This document shows, one piece after another, positions 60,331 to 64,000 of a DNA stretch of 64,000 nucleotides. The DNA is taken from assembly GCA_003168335.1 (NCBI GenBank), contig PMSM01000010.1, forward strand, positions 520,001-584,000. The letters run 5' to 3'. This DNA comes from Blastocatellia bacterium. Its GTDB lineage: Bacteria > Acidobacteriota > Blastocatellia > Pyrinomonadales > Pyrinomonadaceae. Within the stretch, counting starts at the first letter, position 1; every line of letters starts with the position of its first letter. The translations under genes were made by a program, and so were the position numbers. Below the pieces are notes generated by a model. That model was not told where the DNA came from, searched no databases, and was given only the letters and a program-made list of their open reading frames with translations.

Positions 60331-61368
60331 ATGCACATTTCGGCTTTTGACTACGAACTTCCGCCAGAGTTGATCGCGCAGCAGCCACTGCCTGAGCGCG
60401 CCGCATCGCGCCTACTGGTTGTCGATCGCGCGACGCAAACTTGGACCGATTCGCAGTTTGCTCTGCTTCCGGAATACTTGCGGCCAAACGACGCCCTCGT
60501 CCTTAACAACACTCGAGTGTTCCCGGCGCGCCTCGCGGGGGAACGCACGCCTTCCGGTGGCGCGGTGGAATTGCTGCTCATCCGCGAGGTCGCGTCGAAT
60601 GTTTGGGAAGCGCTGGCCCGTCCGGCGCGGCGGTTACGCAAAGGCGCGCGAATTGTCTTCGGCGAATCCAGGCTTCAAGCCGAAGTAGTTGAGCTGCTCA
60701 GCCACGGTATGCGCCTGGTCAAATTTGAATCGACAGAACTCTTAGATCACGTTATCGACGCTCTCGGCGAGACGCCGCTCCCTCCGTATATCAAGCGCGA
60801 GACCGGCGCCGTCGGAAATGACAAAGATCGGTATCAGACGGTTTATGCCAGCCAGCGTGGCGCGATTGCCGCTCCTACTGCCGGGCTGCATTTCACTCCC
60901 AGTCTGCTACAGGACATTAAAGGCCGCGGGGTTAGAGTTGCTGAAATTACTTTGCACGTGGGTTATGGCACCTTTGAGCCCGTGCGAGTTGACGATGTGA
61001 GCCACCATCGGGTCGCGCCAGAGTGGTCATCTATTACGAATGAGACCGCGGGAGTAATCAACGAAACCCGGCCCTCCGGTGGACGCATAGTTTCAGTCGG
61101 GACGACCACGACGCGTTCACTCGAATCTTTCATCACCCCGGATGGCCGGATCGAGGCCGGCTCGGGGTTGGCCGATCTTACGATAGTTCCCGGCTACAAA
61201 TTTCGCGCCGTTGACGCGCTGTTAACCAATTTTCATCTGCCCCGGTCGTCTCTGCTAATGCTGGTAAGCGCGTTCGCTGGTCGCGACTTGATCCTTGGCG
61301 CGTACCGTCACGCCGTCAGAGATGGCTATCGCTTTTACAGCTATGGTGACTGTATGCTCATATTGTGA
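60331..61368 (+). CDS. queA: S-adenosylmethionine:tRNA ribosyltransferase-isomerase
   Basis: Transfers and isomerises the ribosyl of SAM to preQ1 in tRNA, making epoxyqueuosine. A 345-residue protein: 'FDYELPPELIAQQPLPERAASRLLV', 'LNNTRVFPARL', 'ERYQTVYA'-type 'DRYQTVYASQRGAIAAPTAGLHFT', 'HVGYGTFEPVRVDDV' and 'LLTNFHLPRSSLLMLVSAFAG'. Other queuosine genes (tgt, queC-F) are not in the window. Confidence 0.98.
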   Translation: MHISAFDYELPPELIAQQPLPERAASRLLVVDRATQTWTDSQFALLPEYLRPNDALVLNNTRVFPARLAGERTPSGGAVELLLIREVASNVWEALARPARRLRKGARIVFGESRLQAEVVELLSHGMRLVKFESTELLDHVIDALGETPLPPYIKRETGAVGNDKDRYQTVYASQRGAIAAPTAGLHFTPSLLQDIKGRGVRVAEITLHVGYGTFEPVRVDDVSHHRVAPEWSSITNETAGVINETRPSGGRIVSVGTTTTRSLESFITPDGRIEAGSGLADLTIVPGYKFRAVDALLTNFHLPRSSLLMLVSAFAGRDLILGAYRHAVRDGYRFYSYGDCMLIL

Positions 61369-61471
61369 TTTTCCGTCCAGGGCAAACGCCACACTTGTAA
61401 ACAGGCGTGGGTGACAGGCTATAATCTCCGGCACGCTCTTCAGTTTCCCAGCGGATTAGCAATCGGGTTAT

Positions 61472-62026
61472 ATGGCAGTTCTCAAAAAATTTCGCCCGCG
61501 GTGGTGGCTTAATGGCCGCCAATCGCCGCAGACCGAAAGCCAAGCCAACATCGCGTTGGTACCACCCATTAATGCGCGCTACGATCTTCGTCCGCTCACC
61601 ATTTCCCAAATCGACGAGTGCTGGCGCCTGGATCAGCGTTGCTTTGTTGACGGCGAAGCATACAGTCGCGACACGTTCGAGTACTTGCTCACGGCGCCTG
61701 AATCCGTTTCGTATCGGGTGGTTACCCAGAACAGTGCGATGGCCGGCTTTGTAATCGGGCTGCTCGAGCCCGACCATACCGGGCACATCACCACCGTCGG
61801 GATCGCGCCCGAGCACCGGCGGCGGCGTCTAGCTAGTTTTTTGATGGAAAGAATCGAAGACGGCTTTCGCCGGCGCGACGTGAGGATTGTTCGGCTGGAA
61901 GTCCGGGCCAGTAACGTTTCCGCGCAGAAACTCTACTTAAGCCTTGGTTACTCAGTCACTCAAAGATTGCCAAAATACTACTCGAACGGTGGGGATGGCC
62001 TGTTGATGATTAAGTCGATCGGCTGA
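61472..62026 (+). CDS. GNAT N-acetyltransferase, RimI-like
   Basis: A 184-residue acetyl-CoA-dependent acetyltransferase. After about 45 non-conserved residues comes 'YDLRPLTISQIDECWRLDQRCF', then motif A 'GHITTVGIAPEHRRRRLASFLMERIED' (R/Q-x-x-G-x variant RRRRLA, with Arg-Leu in place of Gly-x) and motif B 'LEVRASNVSAQKLYLSLGY', typical of RimI. The replaced Gly in the pyrophosphate loop is unusual. The substrate is likely a protein N-terminus but not provable. Confidence 0.85.
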   Translation: MAVLKKFRPRWWLNGRQSPQTESQANIALVPPINARYDLRPLTISQIDECWRLDQRCFVDGEAYSRDTFEYLLTAPESVSYRVVTQNSAMAGFVIGLLEPDHTGHITTVGIAPEHRRRRLASFLMERIEDGFRRRDVRIVRLEVRASNVSAQKLYLSLGYSVTQRLPKYYSNGGDGLLMIKSIG

Positions 62027-62051
62027 GCTGCTTCACTTTCACCGCTGAATC

Positions 62052-62636
62052 CTAGCTCCTGCGCAATTCGGTTAGAACCTGCTTTGCCACCGCTTTCAGA
62101 GTGTCGAACACGCCAACACCCGTCGAAGCGACTGCCTCGATAACGGGCTCACCTTTCCTTTGGAGCTCAGTTGCCAGGTCGGGGGCAGGAATCACGTGGG
62201 GGAGATCTCGCTTATTCAGTTGCAGTACGTACGGAAGCTTCATCAGCTCGTATCCGTACGCGCGAAGATTCTCTTCGAGGTTATAGAGAGATTCGATGTT
62301 GGCGTCCATCCGCTCTTCCTGCGAGTCGGCAACAAATACGACGCCATCGACGCCCTTGAGAATCAGCTTGCGTGATGCTTCATAGAATACCTGGCCGGGG
62401 ACCGTGTAGAGATGAAAACGGGTCTTGAAGCCACGAACTGTTCCCAGCTCCAGGGGCATGAAATCAAAGAACAATGTGCGATCAGTTTCAGTCGCGAGGC
62501 TAATTAGCTTTCCCCTTGCCTGCGGTGCGGTCGAATCATAAATATGCTGAAGATTCGTGGTTTTGCCACAGAGTCCTGGTCCGTAGTAAACGATCTTGCA
62601 GTTGATCTCTCGCGATGCGTAGTTAATGAATGTCAT
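62052..62636 (-). CDS. mglA: MglA-type small GTPase
   Basis: Ras-like polarity GTPase. A 194-residue protein with P-loop '[15 protein letters not shown]' (residues about 16-30), 'FDFMPLELG' (switch region), '[32 protein letters not shown]' (G3 with TVPGQ in place of DxxGQ, the MglA hallmark) and 'LQLNKRDLP' (NKxD). In Myxococcus it sets the leading pole for gliding and type IV pili. It lies 51 bases after mglB, its usual partner. Confidence 0.96.
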   Translation of the reverse strand: MTFINYASREINCKIVYYGPGLCGKTTNLQHIYDSTAPQARGKLISLATETDRTLFFDFMPLELGTVRGFKTRFHLYTVPGQVFYEASRKLILKGVDGVVFVADSQEERMDANIESLYNLEENLRAYGYELMKLPYVLQLNKRDLPHVIPAPDLATELQRKGEPVIEAVASTGVGVFDTLKAVAKQVLTELRRS

Positions 62637-62687
62637 AGGGGCTCAGCCGGTAGTCATCGGGGCGACTGAACGGTGGCGTCAGTTCGC

Positions 62688-63176
62688 TTAAGGGTTTGAA
62701 AAAAGGCTGTCGATCTCCTCGTCGGTAATCTCCGAGAATGGGAGGGAGTTATCCAAAGCCGCCAACTGTGAATCACGTTCAATTTCGGCAAAAGCCTGCG
62801 CCAGTTCCTGAGATATTTGCCTGGACCGAAGCTTAACCAGACCCAGGCTCGACCGATCGTCAAAGACTACGACCAACAAAACCCGGCCGATTACGCTGAT
62901 ATGTATACTCTCCCGCTCGCCTTCGTGCGATAGAGTTGGAAACTCGCGCTCTCCAATCAGCTTGGCCATGCCGCCAGTGGCGGCAACGTTACCGGCCGCC
63001 AAAGAGGCCAGACTCGTCGTGTCCAACTCTCCCAGCTCGCCATGGACGGCGATTTGCTGACCATCCTTATCGACCAACACCACCAGCCGGGCCGAGGCAT
63101 CCAGCCGTAGACGCGCCAGAACCGCCTTAATCTGGTGGTAGCGATGTTCGCGGATCAGTATTGGACCGTTGGCCAT
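62688..63176 (-). CDS. mglB: MglB-like Roadblock/LC7 GTPase-activating protein
   Basis: A 162-residue Roadblock/LC7-domain protein that would act on MglA. 'RLDASARLVVLVDKDGQQIAVHGELGELDTTSLASLAAGNVAATGGMAKLI' (residues about 25-75) and 'SIHISVIGRVLLVVVFDDRSSLGLVKL' are the two halves of the fold. A C-terminal helix and acidic tail follow. Transcribed ahead of mglA. It matches the mglBA pair of Myxococcus and Thermus. Confidence 0.92.
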   Translation of the reverse strand: MANGPILIREHRYHQIKAVLARLRLDASARLVVLVDKDGQQIAVHGELGELDTTSLASLAAGNVAATGGMAKLIGEREFPTLSHEGERESIHISVIGRVLLVVVFDDRSSLGLVKLRSRQISQELAQAFAEIERDSQLAALDNSLPFSEITDEEIDSLFSNP

Positions 63177-63554
63177 CAGAAACTTCGACTGGATTTTGAA
63201 CTAAAACAGCGAGGAGGCAGGCTAATACAGTTTGCAGGAGCCCAGGAACTTCTAATTTGGAGGCTAAAAGTAACGATGTCCCTTGCTCCGACCTCGCAGC
63301 GTGCCCGAGATTCGTTGGAGTTCGGCGGGTCAAAACGCGGGTTGCCGAACCTCACGAGTCACATTAACACGGGACTTCATGGGCCATCAAGTGTTATCCG
63401 TCGGCCATCGATGACTGCTATCGTTGAACAAACTCTCTATCCGCAGCCGCAAACCCTATTCTTTCGTTGAATTAGACCAGCACCTATGTTAAGCTCCCGC
63501 CTGTTTTTGCGGCGATCTTTGTGGTGAATCGTCTTTGAATCGAGGGCTTTGCGC
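63177..63554. other. Divergent spacer between mglB and the last gene
   Basis: About 380 bases with no supported gene. A short plus-strand frame here overlaps mglB antisense and reads unlike protein, so it is not called. No clear promoter hexamers, riboswitch or repeat was recognised. Confidence 0.4.
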
Positions 63555-64000
63555 ATGAGCAGTCCTATCGCGAAGAGTGTGAAGAAACTTGCATCGCGCT
63601 CTACCTCGCGCCATTCATCTGCGGCATCATCCTCCCGCAAGCGTGTTGTGGCGGGTAAGTCGAGCCGTCTCAAACCGGCCACCAAACGTTCGCCAGCCGG
63701 AAAAGCGCGAGCGCGAAAAGCGGCAAAGGTCCGCACTACTAAGCCCAAGGTCAAGCCGGGAACTTTGGCGAAACGACACGCCGCTAAGACGTTGACTAAA
63801 TCTAAGAAGCCGGCAAAGGCAATTCGGCGCACCGCTGTCAGCCATCTGAAAAAGGCAGCTGCGCACACAGCCAAGCCTAAAGCAAGTCAGACACGAAGGC
63901 CGCTGGTATTTAAGAAGCCGGCTCCTGCGCTGCCGCCACCGCAACCAACTCATGACGAGGCCGCCGCTTTGCGCGCTTTCGAAGCTGCGCACAAGGAGTT
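63555..64000 (+). CDS. Lys/Ala-rich (histone H1-like) N-terminal protein, cut by the window end
   Basis: Open from ATG 63555 to the window edge (148 complete codons). The first 120 residues are very basic and low-complexity: Lys, Ala, Arg, Ser, Pro and Thr with PAK/KKPA-type blocks ('KSKKPAKAIRRTAVSHLKKA'), like bacterial H1-type DNA-binding proteins. Then 'ALPPPQPTHDEAAALRAFEA' begins a different domain, which looks like the start of a TPR helix ('RAFEAAHKE'). The function cannot be told without the rest; nucleic-acid binding by the tail is inferred from charge. Confidence 0.65.
   Translation, partial: MSSPIAKSVKKLASRSTSRHSSAASSSRKRVVAGKSSRLKPATKRSPAGKARARKAAKVRTTKPKVKPGTLAKRHAAKTLTKSKKPAKAIRRTAVSHLKKAAAHTAKPKASQTRRPLVFKKPAPALPPPQPTHDEAAALRAFEAAHKE

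Noticed and set aside
61369-61471. Possible small gene between queA and the acetyltransferase
   Set aside because: Only about 100 bases, no start with a ribosome-binding site and no coding signal.

Overview
ORGANISM. The window looks like chromosomal DNA of a moderately GC-rich, Gram-negative soil-type bacterium, most likely Acidobacteriota (Blastocatellia/Pyrinomonadales-like). The arguments are an FtsI carrying a C-terminal PASTA domain, an Hfq-like protein with long tails, MglA/MglB, a GLYRLP-type small protein, and intergenic spaces packed with dispersed hairpin families. The taxonomic call is inference. No phage, plasmid, CRISPR or complete insertion sequence was seen. LAYOUT. 1-4392: exporter of the YbhF type (double ATPase plus two ABC-2 permeases). 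4587-7707: TPM/LemA pair, a nucleotidyltransferase-like protein and an M15-like peptidase. 7725-12398 (minus): infA, rpoZ, a newly noted 53-residue zinc-ribbon membrane protein, a small gene interrupted by an in-frame TAG, a fatty acid desaturase, a zinc-ribbon protein, a DEAD-box helicase and an RRM protein. 13625-19051 (plus): beta-propeller protein, DinB-like protein, purC, a Fis-type HTH protein, and groES-groEL behind a clear CIRCE operator. 19581-34186: tRNA-Phe, a cyclic-phosphate-type receiver protein, an MFS exporter, an XdhC pair, nadC-valS, a pseudo-receiver with a 12-bp tandem repeat, pdxA and the Hfq-like gene. 34479-51718 (minus): a long dcw cluster, mraZ-rsmH-ftsL-ftsI-murF-mraY-murD-ftsW-murG-murC-murB-ftsQ-ftsA-ftsZ, without murE, and with a promoter and three 10-bp MraZ-type repeats upstream of mraZ. 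51963: ZIP metal transporter. 52793-57108 (minus): a compact bacterial microcompartment (BMC) locus. 57475-64000: ruvA-ruvB, a YihY protein, queA, a GNAT acetyltransferase, mglB-mglA, and the start of a Lys/Ala-rich protein. THE SYSTEM OF MOST INTEREST is the BMC locus. In transcription order it runs: Rex redox repressor, small membrane protein, class II aldolase with a C-terminal helix resembling an encapsulation peptide, stand-alone Clp N-domain protein, one hexameric shell protein (BMC-H), three different pentameric vertex proteins (BMC-P), and an unknown protein with an amphipathic N-terminus, a coiled coil and a Cys-rich tail. No BMC-T, aldehyde dehydrogenase or phosphotransacylase is present here. 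An aldolase-based metabolosome whose expression follows NADH/NAD+ through Rex is a reasonable hypothesis. REPEATS. Several hairpin families and heptamer microsatellites lie in the spacers, very often starting at or within a few bases of a stop codon. Within families the stems differ between copies by compensating changes.
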